Shown here: piece by piece, positions 32,060 to 41,940 of the stretch | Layout of the letters: every line of letters begins with the position of its first letter | How positions within the stretch are numbered: position 1 is the first letter of the stretch | NCBI GenBank assembly: GCA_964438705.1 | Contig: CAYTKQ010000016.1 | Location: forward strand, 4,014-68,013 | Direction: 5' to 3' | From: Christensenella sp964438705 | Lineage (GTDB): Bacteria > Bacillota > Clostridia > Christensenellales > Christensenellaceae | DNA: 64,000 bases | Notes under the pieces: model-generated | Database searches by the model: none | Told to the model about the DNA's origin: nothing | The model's input: only the letters and a program-made list of their open reading frames with translations | Translations under genes and position numbers: made by a program

Positions 32060-34486
32060 TCAGTTGAAATTCATTTCCGTTCGGTCGATGACATCGTCCT
32101 GCGTTCCTTTGGGCAGATCGATGAAGAAACAGGTATAGCCCGCCACACGAACGACCACATCTCTGTATTTTTCCGGATTTTTCTGCGCTTTGCGCAGTGT
32201 CTCCGCCGAAACAACGTTAAACTGTATGTGGTATCCCCCCTTTTCGAAGTAAGTTTCGATCAGATCGGCAAGGCATTCAAGACCTTTTCGTCCCGCAAGC
32301 GTATTGGGATGATATTTCTGATTGTACTGCGTACCGTTTGCAACGATGCAATGATCGAGCGACGCAATGGACAAAGCCGAGGCAGTCGGGCCATTTACTT
32401 CCGAACCATGTGTTGCCGAGCATGCTTCCGCAACGGGTGTGTATGCCTTCCGCCCGTTTGGGGTCGCGCCGATGAAAGAGCCGATTGGCACATTTGCCGA
32501 AACAGAGTACATTCCCGCATCAAAGTGCCCGCCGCGCGGGTTTGCGTAGCCGTTGACCTCTTCACAGAACATCACCTGTATTTTGCGCGCGATCTCGTCT
32601 ACATAGGGATTGTTGTTTCCGTATTTCGGAGCGCCCTTTACAAGCATTGTACGCATCTCTTCGAATCCTTCAAAATTTGAATCCATTGCGCCGCGTATTT
32701 CTGCAAGGGACAATTTGCCTTCCTCAAAAACAAGTTTCTTGATTGCGGCAAACGCGTCTGCCGTATCCGCCAGCCCTACCCCCTGCGGCCCGTCGTGATT
32801 ATATTTTGCGCCGCCGTCGTGAACTTCAAGCCCTCTGTCGATGCAATCCTCAGTAAACGTACAAACAAATGGAAGCGTCAACAGCCTTCCGTGCATCGTA
32901 TTCACCACATTTGTCGTTGCCACCATATATCTGAGCGCCTCTTTTACCTGGGTCTCATAGGCGGCATATAGTTCTTCATAGGTTTTAAAATCGGATACCT
33001 CGCCCGTTTCAGGGCCGACCTGCTTTCCGGTACGCGGATCCTTTCCATTGTTCAGCGTCACCTCAAACGCCTTGAGCAAGCTGAAATATCCCGAGTTTGC
33101 GAAATGGCACATCTGGCCTTGCAATCCCATTTCCACACAGCCCGCGACCGCCCAGTTTTTGCGCACATCTTTTAAGGAAACGCCCCGATCCATTAAAGCC
33201 ACTGTCGCCACATCGTCATTATAAAATGCCGGCATTCCCAAACCATAACGCGCGACCTCCACACATTTCAACAAAAATGTGCGCGGCGTATGCTTATGCA
33301 AACGAACGCATACCGATGGCTGCGGCATTCCTATGCGCGCCGTCGTTTCGAGCATCATATAGCTCAAATCGTTCGTTGAATCCATTCCGTCTTCAAAAGT
33401 TCCGCCAAGGGTGATCGTCTGGGAAATCGGATGTCCGCCGAAAAATTTGCTGTCCTCCTCGTTCCACACCTCGATAACCTCCGCATATTTCAGCCACATG
33501 GAATCCAGCAGCTCTTCTGCAAATTCCTTTGTGATAAGGCCTTCCTCCATGTCTTTTTTATAATAAGGATAAAGATAATAGTCAAGCCTCCCTGTAGAAA
33601 GCCCCGTCCCATCCGATTCGATTTGGCAAATGAGCTGGATGAACCATGTGCTTTGCACTGCTTCGTAAAATGTCTCCGCCGGATATTTGGGCACCTTGCG
33701 GCAAATTTGCGAGATCCTCTCGAGTTCTTTCTTCCGTATCGGGTCTGTGCATTCCCCCGCCTGCCTCCACGCTTCATCCGCATATCTATTCGCAAAGATC
33801 TCTACACCGTCGCATACGATTATCATTGCCTGATAGAACAAAATCCGATCCATATCGTGGGGGTTGGCAAGATTCAATGCCGCAAGCTTTTTCTCACATT
33901 CCGTGCGCACACCTTCGTATCCCTTTTTGAGGATCTTGTCGAAACCGATAACAAAATGTCCCGTCCCTTTTGTAAGTGTGTAATTACATGTGAATACCAT
34001 TGTATCCATATAATCCATCGCTTCGCGGGGGAGGATCGCCGTCGTGTTATCGTAAACGGTTCTGCCTTTCCAGTAGTCCATGCAGGCCTTCATCTGTTCT
34101 TTGGCTGTTTCTGAAATATTGAAGCGGGAGCCCTGCCGACTCTCGAAACGATCAAGTTCATCCATGAACCAAAGGTTGATCTGTGGGTGCAACGGCGCTC
34201 CGCGCAGCGCACTCGCCTGATTTCCCACAATCAGTTCGTTTTCATAGACATGGATCGTCATTCTTGAAAGGGTTTCCTTAAGGGCGAGCGCCGCCTTGAT
34301 GATCGGCTGCTTATCTTCGTTTGCACGATATACCTCCGTCCAAATCACTGCACGTTCCGGGCATATCATCGGATCCGTTTCAATCAATTTTCTTCTGAGT
34401 TCCTTCACACGTTTTGTCGACTCGTTCATATCGATCAAATCCTGCGTTCCATTTGCTGCTTTTGGTTGTTCCATCGTTTGATTCAT
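32060..34486 (-). CDS. Glycyl radical enzyme, dehydratase/lyase type, substrate unknown
   Basis: 808 residues. The radical site is RVAGY with Gly783, 26 residues from the C-terminus. The active-site loop is GCVEMG with Cys450 and Glu452; the CxE arrangement marks the diol/amine dehydratase and C-N, C-S lyase group rather than pyruvate formate-lyase (CC). QIESDGTGLSTGRLD and HHGGAKYN-like blocks fit the same group. The residue after CVE is Met, not the Pro of glycerol dehydratase and choline lyase, so those names should not be used. No microcompartment genes lie nearby. A ribose-type importer lies just upstream, which points to a sugar or polyol substrate (inference). Confidence 0.93.
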   Translation of the reverse strand: MNQTMEQPKAANGTQDLIDMNESTKRVKELRRKLIETDPMICPERAVIWTEVYRANEDKQPIIKAALALKETLSRMTIHVYENELIVGNQASALRGAPLHPQINLWFMDELDRFESRQGSRFNISETAKEQMKACMDYWKGRTVYDNTTAILPREAMDYMDTMVFTCNYTLTKGTGHFVIGFDKILKKGYEGVRTECEKKLAALNLANPHDMDRILFYQAMIIVCDGVEIFANRYADEAWRQAGECTDPIRKKELERISQICRKVPKYPAETFYEAVQSTWFIQLICQIESDGTGLSTGRLDYYLYPYYKKDMEEGLITKEFAEELLDSMWLKYAEVIEVWNEEDSKFFGGHPISQTITLGGTFEDGMDSTNDLSYMMLETTARIGMPQPSVCVRLHKHTPRTFLLKCVEVARYGLGMPAFYNDDVATVALMDRGVSLKDVRKNWAVAGCVEMGLQGQMCHFANSGYFSLLKAFEVTLNNGKDPRTGKQVGPETGEVSDFKTYEELYAAYETQVKEALRYMVATTNVVNTMHGRLLTLPFVCTFTEDCIDRGLEVHDGGAKYNHDGPQGVGLADTADAFAAIKKLVFEEGKLSLAEIRGAMDSNFEGFEEMRTMLVKGAPKYGNNNPYVDEIARKIQVMFCEEVNGYANPRGGHFDAGMYSVSANVPIGSFIGATPNGRKAYTPVAEACSATHGSEVNGPTASALSIASLDHCIVANGTQYNQKYHPNTLAGRKGLECLADLIETYFEKGGYHIQFNVVSAETLRKAQKNPEKYRDVVVRVAGYTCFFIDLPKGTQDDVIDRTEMNFN

Positions 34487-34520
34487 CGTTTTCTTTGTGC
34501 GTTTACACGCACGCTCCTTT
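34487..34520 (-). promoter_or_regulatory. Ribosome binding site split from the start by a GNRA hairpin
   Basis: The glycyl radical enzyme ATG (34486) has no good Shine-Dalgarno at normal distance. A perfect AAAGGAG (34514-34520) lies 27 nt away. Between them is a 6-bp hairpin with a GUAA tetraloop: GTGCGT (minus strand, 34507-34512), GTAA, ACGCAC (34497-34502). If folded, it would bring the site to about 10 nt from the start. Confidence 0.55.
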
Positions 34521-34625
34521 CCTTTTTGTAAAACTCTAACCGTTTTGCTTACTTCTATCTTACCCCTTTATCGATGCCCATAAAGGCTGATAAATCCAGA
34601 TTTGGTGTTGAATATTCAGTAATTG

Positions 34626-34667
34626 GAAAAACCGGCGAACGCTATCATTTGGAGAAACGTCCGCCGG
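34626..34667 (-). terminator. Terminator of the ABC importer operon
   Basis: On the minus strand CCGGCGGACG pairs with CGTTCGCCGG (one mismatch) and is followed by TTTTT, about 50 nt after the binding-protein stop at 34716. Confidence 0.85.
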
Positions 34668-34715
34668 CCAAATTAATTCTGTCTTATGTGAAGGCGCAGC
34701 AACCTCTTTGTGCAA

Positions 34716-35741
34716 TTAATATTCTGAATTCGCGTCGTAATATTGATCTACATTTTCCGCGGTAACAAATACGGATTCCAGATCATAGCTTGGCTCAACC
34801 GTTTCCCCGTTCATGATTTTGAGCGCAATCTCAACGGCCTTCTCGCTCGGCCATGGATATGTGAACGTTCCGAGGAAGGTTCCTTCTTTGATTGCCTCGA
34901 ATGCCTGTTTCTGGGCATCAATGCTCACAATTTTGATTCCTTCGTTCTCTCTCCCGGCTGCTTTGATCGCCTTCAGCGCACCCAACGCCATATTGTCCGC
35001 ATGCGCGTAAACAAGATCGATCATTCCTTCGCCGTTGACCTGGAGCAGATTCTCCATGGTTTCCATAGCTTTTGTCTCATTGTAATCGCAATCCTGAGAC
35101 GCAACGATCTTGATATCCGGAGAGCCCTCAAGAACCTTCTTCATTGGTTCTCCGCGGCCAATCGTCGGGGATGCGCCTGCCGTACCTTGCAGTTCGATCA
35201 CGTTTCCTTTGCCATTGAGCGTCTCTGCAATGATCTCGCCCGCCTGTTTGCCAATCGTTTCATTATTCGCACCGATGAACGTCGTAAAATCCTTGCCTGC
35301 CTCACCTGTGATCGCGCGATCTACCACGATGACTGGTATCCCGGACTGATAGACCTCCCTTACGATCGGAGCCAGCGGATCGGCAACATGGGGACTTACA
35401 ACCAGAAGATCGATCCCTTGGGCGACCAGATCTTCGATATCGGATATCTGTTTATTCGTGTCGTCCTCCGCAACCGTTACGATCAGGTCCAACTGATCGG
35501 AATGCTCCGCAACCGCTCTTTGCATTTCGCTTACCATCTTCGAACGCCACGCACTGTTCGTTGTATCTGTCGAAAAACCAATCAAAAATTTCCCATCCTT
35601 GCCTTCTGCGGGCGCTGATGCACCAGCCGCCATACTTTCTGAAGGCGCCGCACTTGTGGAGGCACTCTGCGGACTGGAACACGCTGCGAGTGTCGCGATC
35701 ACAAATATGAACGTCAAAATTAAGCATAGTCTTTTTTTCAT
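34716..35741 (-). CDS. Sugar ABC transporter substrate-binding lipoprotein
   Basis: 341 residues. The signal sequence ends at the lipobox LAAC (Cys21), then a short Ser/Ala linker and a PBP type 1 fold of the ribose class: FLIGFSTDTTNSAWR, DLLVVSPHVADPLAPI and PVIVVDRAI. Membrane-anchored outside the cell. It is the last gene of the ATPase-permease-binding protein unit and ends at a terminator before the glycyl radical enzyme operon. Ligand unknown; a ribose- or allose-like sugar is typical of the class. Confidence 0.94.
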   Translation of the reverse strand: MKKRLCLILTFIFVIATLAACSSPQSASTSAAPSESMAAGASAPAEGKDGKFLIGFSTDTTNSAWRSKMVSEMQRAVAEHSDQLDLIVTVAEDDTNKQISDIEDLVAQGIDLLVVSPHVADPLAPIVREVYQSGIPVIVVDRAITGEAGKDFTTFIGANNETIGKQAGEIIAETLNGKGNVIELQGTAGASPTIGRGEPMKKVLEGSPDIKIVASQDCDYNETKAMETMENLLQVNGEGMIDLVYAHADNMALGALKAIKAAGRENEGIKIVSIDAQKQAFEAIKEGTFLGTFTYPWPSEKAVEIALKIMNGETVEPSYDLESVFVTAENVDQYYDANSEY

Positions 35742-35813
35742 TTTTTTCCCTCTTTTCCTTTTCCAATTTGGTGATAAGATATGTTCTTTTGCGGCATAAG
35801 CGCCGCAAACCTA

Positions 35814-36881
35814 TTATTTCTTTTTATCTGTGCGCAGCAGTACAGCGAGTATAATGATCGCACCCTTGACAATATACTGAAAATATGGCGATACGTTGGC
35901 AAGATTCAGCATATTGTTGATAATCCCGATGATGACCGCGCCAATGATGGTTCCGATGATGGTCCCTACGCCCCCCGTAAGGGCTGTTCCTCCAATGACC
36001 GTTGCCGCAATCGCGTCCATTTCATAGGATTCCCCAAGCATCGGTTCGCCCGTTGTCGTGCGGCAGGTGATGAGGATGCCCGCAAGACCCGCAAGCGCTG
36101 CGCTGATGGCATAAACCGACATTTTGTATTTATCGACCTTAATTCCCGCTACGCGCGCCGCTTCCTGATTCCCTCCGATCGCGCGGATATATCGTCCGAA
36201 CACGGTACGTTCGAGCACCAACCATGCGATGATCGTTACCGCCGCAAGTACATAGACCGGTATTGGAATATTAAATATTCGGTCCTCTCCCAACCAGCGA
36301 ATTTTATCTGCAATATTGGCATCCAGATAAAGCGGCTTACCTTCACAGATCAAAAGCGCGATCCCGCGGTATAAAGTAAGCGTCCCCATCGTCATAATAA
36401 AGGGGGGCAGCCCACCCTTGCATACGCCAACGCCATTTACGAATCCAAGTCCCGCGCACAGAGCAAGCACCAGAACCGTAGCGACAATCACGCATAAATA
36501 GGGTGCGTCGGGTATGAGCATATTGAGCCCCTGCGCAAAAGCTTGATATGGTGAAACAAGACCGGCCGGCTGAAACGAGACCGCAAACATAATAGACGAA
36601 AAACCGACAACCGAACCCACCGAAATATCGATCCCGCCCGTCATGACAACGAACGTCATTCCGATTGAGATAATGCCGTTTGCCGCCATCTGGCGGATGA
36701 CATTGATGATGTTTTTATCTGTCAAAAACGCTGGTGAAATCGCGCTTGCGATAATCAACAGGATAATGAGTACCGGAAGTGTGCTGTACTTTGAAAAAAA
36801 GTGTTTTGCGCCTGTTTTGAATTCCGGTTTCAATACCATTTTTTTCGGATCATTGTTTTTGTTCTTCGAGACGTTTTCCAT
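35814..36881 (-). CDS. Ribose-type ABC transporter permease
   Basis: 355 residues with about 8-10 membrane helices. VVMTGGIDISVGSVVG, the cytoplasmic coupling region RAIGGNQEAARVAGI and DAIAATVIGGTALTGG are RbsC-family landmarks. The start at 36881 is served by the Gly-codon G-run at the end of the ATPase gene (3-nt gap), so translation is coupled. It forms a homodimer channel in the classical RbsABC design. It lies between the ATPase and the lipoprotein genes. Confidence 0.94.
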   Translation of the reverse strand: MENVSKNKNNDPKKMVLKPEFKTGAKHFFSKYSTLPVLIILLIIASAISPAFLTDKNIINVIRQMAANGIISIGMTFVVMTGGIDISVGSVVGFSSIMFAVSFQPAGLVSPYQAFAQGLNMLIPDAPYLCVIVATVLVLALCAGLGFVNGVGVCKGGLPPFIMTMGTLTLYRGIALLICEGKPLYLDANIADKIRWLGEDRIFNIPIPVYVLAAVTIIAWLVLERTVFGRYIRAIGGNQEAARVAGIKVDKYKMSVYAISAALAGLAGILITCRTTTGEPMLGESYEMDAIAATVIGGTALTGGVGTIIGTIIGAVIIGIINNMLNLANVSPYFQYIVKGAIIILAVLLRTDKKK

Positions 36882-36884
36882 GAC

Positions 36885-38378
36885 TTATTTCCCCCCCGTT
36901 GCAAACATTAATACTTCTTCTTCCGTAGCCTCATCCGCTGTGAGTTCTCCTGCGATCTTACCGTTGTGCATCACGATCACGCGGTCGCTCATGCCCAGAA
37001 CCTCAGGAAGTTCCGATGAAATCATGATGATCGCCATCCCCGTTTCCGCAAGCTCGTGTATGATCGTGTATATTTCAGTCTTTGTTCCCACATCGACGCC
37101 TCGCGTTGGTTCGTCAATGATCATCACCTTGGCGTTTGCGAGAATTCCATTTGCAAGCATTACTTTTTGCTGGTTTCCACCAGAAAGATCGCCTACGATC
37201 TGCCTTGGACCGCTTGCCTTGACTCGCAGTTTCTCCATCATGGAATGGATATCAGCAGCTTCTTTTTTTCGATTGATATACCCAAGCTTGTTTGCGTATC
37301 GCTCAATGGTAGAGATCGTGATATTATTTTCAATTGGAAGCTTTAGGATCATACCACATTCTTTTCGATCCTCCGAAACATACATCAGTCCTTCATTGAT
37401 GGCATCATGCGGTGTCTTGGCGGTCATCTCACTTCCCCCCAAAAATATTTTTCCGTCATTTCTTCGGTCGATCCCCATAATCGCCCGGGCGACTTCGGTG
37501 CGCCCCGAGCCTACCAGACCTGCCATTCCTACAATTTCGCCCTCCCGGATCGAAAAACTCACATCTTCAAATATGCTCGCCTTTGTGAGCCCTTCCACAC
37601 GGAATATCTCTTGCCCGATGGCTTTTGCTTTTGAAGGATAAATATCCGCAATTTCGCGGCCTGTCATCATTTTGATCAGCCCAAAATGATCGATTTCCTG
37701 AGTCTTTGTCATCCCGACATAGGTCCCGTCTTTCAACACAGTGCATCGGTCGCTGATTTCAAAAATTTCTTCCATCCGGTGCGAAATATATATGATGCTT
37801 CTGCCCTGCGCTTTAATATCACGCACCAATTCAAACATCCGTTCCGTTTCGCTCACTGTGAGCACAGACGAGGGCTCGTCCATCACGATGATCTTTGCAT
37901 CCATGGACACTGCCTTTGCGATTTCCACAAATTGCTTTTGCGCGACGCTCAGCGTGCCGACCTCTCGTTCCATGACAAAATCCGCTCCCACGATGTCCAG
38001 CGCTGCTTTCGCGCGCTTCAGATGCTCCCGTTTATTGATCCACCCAAGCTTATTCGGTATCCTGCCCAATAGAATATTATCAGCGACCGTCAACGAGTTC
38101 ACAAGCGCTTGTTCCTGATAAATAACTGCAATCCCATTTTCTGCGGATTCTATGGGGTTTTTGATTTTCACTTCCTTTCCCTCAATGAAAATGGTACCCT
38201 CATCCAAGGTGTAGGCCCCGCCCAATATCTTCATCAGCGTCGACTTCCCCGCACCATTTTCACCGATCAGGGCATGCACCTCGCCCGGACGTATCTTCAG
38301 CTCAACGCCATCAAGCGCTTTTACTCCACTAAATCTTTTCTTGATGCCTGTCATTTCAACCATATAATTCTCAGACAT
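36885..38378 (-). CDS. Ribose-type ABC transporter ATPase (duplicated)
   Basis: About 497 residues from the ATG at 38378 (GGGGAGG upstream). Two ABC domains are present. The first has GENGAGKST, LSVAQKQFVEIAKA and IIVMDEPSSVL. The second has the GLVGSGRTE loop usual in this family, LSGGNQQKVMLANGI and MIIDEPTRGVDVG. Cytoplasmic motor for the permease at 35814. It is the first gene of the unit and starts in a 440-nt divergent region shared with the orphan ATPase gene. Confidence 0.95.
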   Translation of the reverse strand: MSENYMVEMTGIKKRFSGVKALDGVELKIRPGEVHALIGENGAGKSTLMKILGGAYTLDEGTIFIEGKEVKIKNPIESAENGIAVIYQEQALVNSLTVADNILLGRIPNKLGWINKREHLKRAKAALDIVGADFVMEREVGTLSVAQKQFVEIAKAVSMDAKIIVMDEPSSVLTVSETERMFELVRDIKAQGRSIIYISHRMEEIFEISDRCTVLKDGTYVGMTKTQEIDHFGLIKMMTGREIADIYPSKAKAIGQEIFRVEGLTKASIFEDVSFSIREGEIVGMAGLVGSGRTEVARAIMGIDRRNDGKIFLGGSEMTAKTPHDAINEGLMYVSEDRKECGMILKLPIENNITISTIERYANKLGYINRKKEAADIHSMMEKLRVKASGPRQIVGDLSGGNQQKVMLANGILANAKVMIIDEPTRGVDVGTKTEIYTIIHELAETGMAIIMISSELPEVLGMSDRVIVMHNGKIAGELTADEATEEEVLMFATGGK

Positions 38379-38818
38379 TACAAGCCTCCCCAACGTTTCA
38401 TTTGTCTTTCAAAGCTTTCATCGGCGCAATGTATCCGACTCTATTTTTACTATGTTTGGTTTTGTTTTTTATTGATAGCGATACGGGAATTGCGAAATCG
38501 CTTTCGTTCCGCATCGTCTGAGCATATTTTTATTATACGTTTCGGGCTTACCCTAAAAAAAGGTGACTATTTCCAGATTCAGTGCGACGATTCTCTGATT
38601 TTTTTCGTGCGCGCAAAAAATCCCGCCTGCACAAAGCGTACGATTCTGTAAATATTACTCCCTATTCTGGATACATCCTTCTTCCTGCTCTGCAAAAATA
38701 GACGTAGAATAGATAAGTAATATGATAAATTTTTGATTATTCATGCTTTAATTTTATCTTTGATGCTGTTAGCAATGATCTATGCTACAATATTACCGTT
38801 CGGCTTAAGGCGGAGAAA
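38379..38818. other. Divergent regulatory region
   Basis: 440 nt between two oppositely oriented ATPase genes. On the plus strand an extended -10 TGCTACAAT (38783-38791) lies 28 nt before the ATG at 38819. On the minus strand a TATAAT (38532-38537) lies about 155 nt before the start at 38378. AT-rich, no credible ORF and no strong palindrome found by eye. The AraC-type regulator at 40314 probably binds here (inference). Confidence 0.5.
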
Positions 38819-40336
38819 ATGAGAACCGAGATCCTGCGGGTAGAATTTATAAACAAAACCTTTTCCCATGAAAAAGTTTTAAATAATGTTTCGTTTCATA
38901 TTTTTGAAGGGGAAACGCTTGCACTTCTAGGCGCGAACGGCGCTGGGAAAACGTCGCTAATTAACATTATTTTAGGAATCACACCAATGGATTCCGGGAA
39001 GCTGTTTTTTCGCGGAAAACCCGTGGAAATCAAGTCGCCGCATGATGCAAAGGCGCTTGGAATCTATATTGCACACGATCAAAACCGTGTGATCGACACC
39101 TTAAGCATTGCGGAAAATATTTTTCTGGGTCATGAGGATTCCCGCTTTGTGAGCAAAAAAAAACTGCACCGCGAGGCTTCGTCTCTTATGAAGCAAATTG
39201 CTCTCGACAGAAAGCCTGATACGCCGGTTTCCGAATTGTCTTTGTCAGAAAAAGCCCTCGTGCAGCTCGCGGCGGTTCTTGTGGCCCGGCCATCCCTTCT
39301 TATTATTGACGACTCTTCGTTTTTCGGTTCGGATATGGGGTCTAAAACTCTGTTTCGTATCCTCCGGCAGTTGAACGCTGAAAATACGGCAGTGATCTTC
39401 ATCACGCATGACGTTCGCGAAGCGATACAGATTTCGAATCGCATTTTTGTTCTCAAGAACGGCGTTTCTGCGGGTATCTACGAAAAGGGCGCATATACTG
39501 CGGATCAGATCATCACCGCGATCGCAGGGCGTGACGCCCTCAGTGTCCACCAGGCGTATTCTCCGTCCAGTGAAGTCGTTTTGCGGGCAGCGTGCCTCAC
39601 CGGCAATATTTTGCAGGACGTATCCTTTACCGTTTACAAAGGAGAAATTTTTGGGATCACCGGCCTGCTCGACGCAGGGAATACGGAATTGCTCGATATT
39701 TTGAGCGGGATACAAACAAAATATTGTGGCAAACTATACATAGATGAACGTGAAGTCGTTTTTTCAGATCCTTACGAAGCAATGAAATGTGGGATCGCAT
39801 ATGCGCCGGAGGATAGAAATTCTTATGGATTCATTCCAACAATGACCGTAAAAGAAAACATTACGCTTTCTTCTTTGAAGCGCGTAAGTACGCTTGGATG
39901 GATCCACAAGAAGGACGAACAATATTTTGCGGATCGCTTTTTGCAGCTTCTTGAAGCAAGTCAGCTCGATCAAAAAGCCTATCTGAAGGAATTGAGCACC
40001 GGACAACAGCAGCAGGTGCAGATCGCAAGATGCCTCGCGCCCCGTCCTCGGATCATGCTGATGGATGAACCGGATAAAAGTATGGATATTAAATCAAAAG
40101 AGGATATTCTCCGGGCAATCCGAAAGCTTGCGACGGAAGGAACGACGCTCATCATTGCTTCTGCGGATGTCGACAGGCTGCTTCATATATGCGATCGTTT
40201 ACTCATTTTGCATAACGGGCGCGTGCGGGGAGAAATTTCCGGCAGCGAAATGACTGCTCATCATGTCGTGGCGTTTACCCAGAACCAAACACAAAGACAG
40301 GAGGATCCGCTACATGATAAGAACCATAGTCGCTGA
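38819..40336 (+). CDS. Orphan duplicated ABC ATPase, first site degenerate
   Basis: 505 residues with the RbsA-like two-domain plan but no permease gene in its unit. Domain 1 has an intact Walker A (GANGAGKT, 38-45). Its Walker B reads LLIIDD, with Asp165 where the catalytic Glu should be, and its signature is LSLSEKALV. Domain 2 has GLLDAGNTE in place of the P-loop, LSTGQQQQVQIAR and MLMDEPDKSMD. It overlaps the response regulator gene by 23 nt and is followed by the histidine kinase. This suggests a role in sensing or control rather than, or besides, transport (inference). It could also power the importer encoded divergently. Confidence 0.9.
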   Translation: MRTEILRVEFINKTFSHEKVLNNVSFHIFEGETLALLGANGAGKTSLINIILGITPMDSGKLFFRGKPVEIKSPHDAKALGIYIAHDQNRVIDTLSIAENIFLGHEDSRFVSKKKLHREASSLMKQIALDRKPDTPVSELSLSEKALVQLAAVLVARPSLLIIDDSSFFGSDMGSKTLFRILRQLNAENTAVIFITHDVREAIQISNRIFVLKNGVSAGIYEKGAYTADQIITAIAGRDALSVHQAYSPSSEVVLRAACLTGNILQDVSFTVYKGEIFGITGLLDAGNTELLDILSGIQTKYCGKLYIDEREVVFSDPYEAMKCGIAYAPEDRNSYGFIPTMTVKENITLSSLKRVSTLGWIHKKDEQYFADRFLQLLEASQLDQKAYLKELSTGQQQQVQIARCLAPRPRIMLMDEPDKSMDIKSKEDILRAIRKLATEGTTLIIASADVDRLLHICDRLLILHNGRVRGEISGSEMTAHHVVAFTQNQTQRQEDPLHDKNHSR

Positions 40337-41927
40337 CGACGAAGCCTGGGTTTGCAAACTGATCACCGGTATGATCGACTGGACGGCCTATGGATTCGAG
40401 ATGATTGGCAACGCATATGACGGCGTAAGCTTATATCGGCTCATTGAAGAACAAAAACCAGACCTTGTAATTTCCGATATTAGAATGCCGGGGATGGATG
40501 GACTATCCGTTATCAAAAAGGCCAAAGACGCTGGTCTTGACACAAAGTTTATCATCATCAGCGGATACAGTGATTTCGAATATGCAAAAACCGCCATTCA
40601 CATGGGTGTTCTCGGGTATCTATTAAAGCCCGTGGAGTCTGAAGAGCTGACTGGGCTTTTGTGTACGGTCAAAAAAGATTTTTTCTCCGGATCGAAGGAT
40701 GTTTTTGACGATTCCGCCTTAAAAAAGCAGCTTAAAAAAAGTCAACTGCAGTATTTAGAATATTATTTGTATCATTATCTGTTCGAATCCGATCCATCCC
40801 GCGGCGATCTTTGTGCTGCGGAGCTCAATCGGCAGTTTGGCACATCGTTCACGCAGGGGTGCTATCGCATCAACATCCTGATATTGGATCCGCACCACGA
40901 TTCCTGCGCCGCCATTTATGACAACGTTCTCGCGGAGGTCTCCTCCCTGGCATATTCCATGTTTCGCGGGACGTTTTATGAAACTGTCGTGATCCGCTCC
41001 TTCCATTCCGTTCTTTTTTTGGTAAATTATCCACCTGAAAAACGCGATATGGAGGAATGGGTGCGCGATGATTTCTTTCATGCCGTCTTCCGTGATGTTG
41101 CCGACATTGGACGTTTTGACGCAACGCTGGGCGTTGGCGCAGAAGAAATAGATGCAACCGATCTCCCTCGTTCTCTTGCAGCGGCGCAGGATGCAATCCA
41201 TGCCCGCGTAAAGCTGGGAGTCGGGAAAATGATTGATCTTTCCGGGAAAAAATATGACCATCTCACAGACGCGGAACTTATTCTGCCTCAAATTGAACGT
41301 AAGCTGATCGAACATGTGACACGTACAGCGCCATCAGACGAAGAACAGCTCACACACGAACTGTTTTCTGTTTTTGAAAAAAATGATTCCATAAACCCCG
41401 GAGCGGGCGCGCGTATTGCCGCGCATGTGGTGGAACTTGCCGTCAATACGCTGAGCGCGAAGGTGCGGATGACTTTCAACAAAGATCATCCTCCCAAACA
41501 ATTTCGCGATGCGATCGATTCCTGCGCCTCGCTGGGCGAACTCAAAACGTTCGTGATACGTCTTTTGGACGACATATCGAAATCTGCAAATTCCGAATCA
41601 GGCAAAACGCGCAGTGTGATCGATATGATTAAAGCCTATATAGACGAACATTACAATGAAGATATCAAGCTCAATGATATTGCCAAATATATCTACATGA
41701 ATCCGAATTATGTAAGCGATCTCTTCAAAAGTTCGACGGGTACGAATTTTAGCAAATATTTGATTCTGAAGCGGATCGATATGGCAAAAATCTATCTGAT
41801 GGACGCTCGCTATCACATCAACGACGTGGCATGTATGGTTGGATATAACGACGCAAAATACTTTGCTAAATTGTTCAAAACCTATGTGGGCGTAAGCCCT
41901 GTACAATATCGCAAGATGTTTTGTTAG
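40314..41927 (+). CDS. Response regulator, AraC-type DNA-binding (YesN-like)
   Basis: 537 residues from the ATG at 40314 (AGGAGG 7-8 nt upstream). N-terminal receiver with acidic pair D8-D9, phosphoacceptor Asp55 in VISDIRMPGMDG and Lys in YLLKPVE. A long middle region of unknown fold follows, then a C-terminal double helix-turn-helix AraC domain (DIAKYIYMNPNYVSDLFK...VACMVGYNDAKYFAKLFKTYVGVSPVQYR). It activates transcription when phosphorylated. It overlaps the orphan ATPase gene and lies 13 nt ahead of its likely kinase. Probable target: the divergent importer operon or its own unit. Confidence 0.95.
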   Translation: MIRTIVADDEAWVCKLITGMIDWTAYGFEMIGNAYDGVSLYRLIEEQKPDLVISDIRMPGMDGLSVIKKAKDAGLDTKFIIISGYSDFEYAKTAIHMGVLGYLLKPVESEELTGLLCTVKKDFFSGSKDVFDDSALKKQLKKSQLQYLEYYLYHYLFESDPSRGDLCAAELNRQFGTSFTQGCYRINILILDPHHDSCAAIYDNVLAEVSSLAYSMFRGTFYETVVIRSFHSVLFLVNYPPEKRDMEEWVRDDFFHAVFRDVADIGRFDATLGVGAEEIDATDLPRSLAAAQDAIHARVKLGVGKMIDLSGKKYDHLTDAELILPQIERKLIEHVTRTAPSDEEQLTHELFSVFEKNDSINPGAGARIAAHVVELAVNTLSAKVRMTFNKDHPPKQFRDAIDSCASLGELKTFVIRLLDDISKSANSESGKTRSVIDMIKAYIDEHYNEDIKLNDIAKYIYMNPNYVSDLFKSSTGTNFSKYLILKRIDMAKIYLMDARYHINDVACMVGYNDAKYFAKLFKTYVGVSPVQYRKMFC

Positions 41928-41940
41928 GGAGACTGGGCGA

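Noticed and set aside
32060..34486. Pyruvate formate-lyase, glycerol dehydratase or choline TMA-lyase
   Set aside because: There is no Cys-Cys pair, and the CVE loop is followed by Met rather than Pro. No microcompartment or matching partner genes are present.
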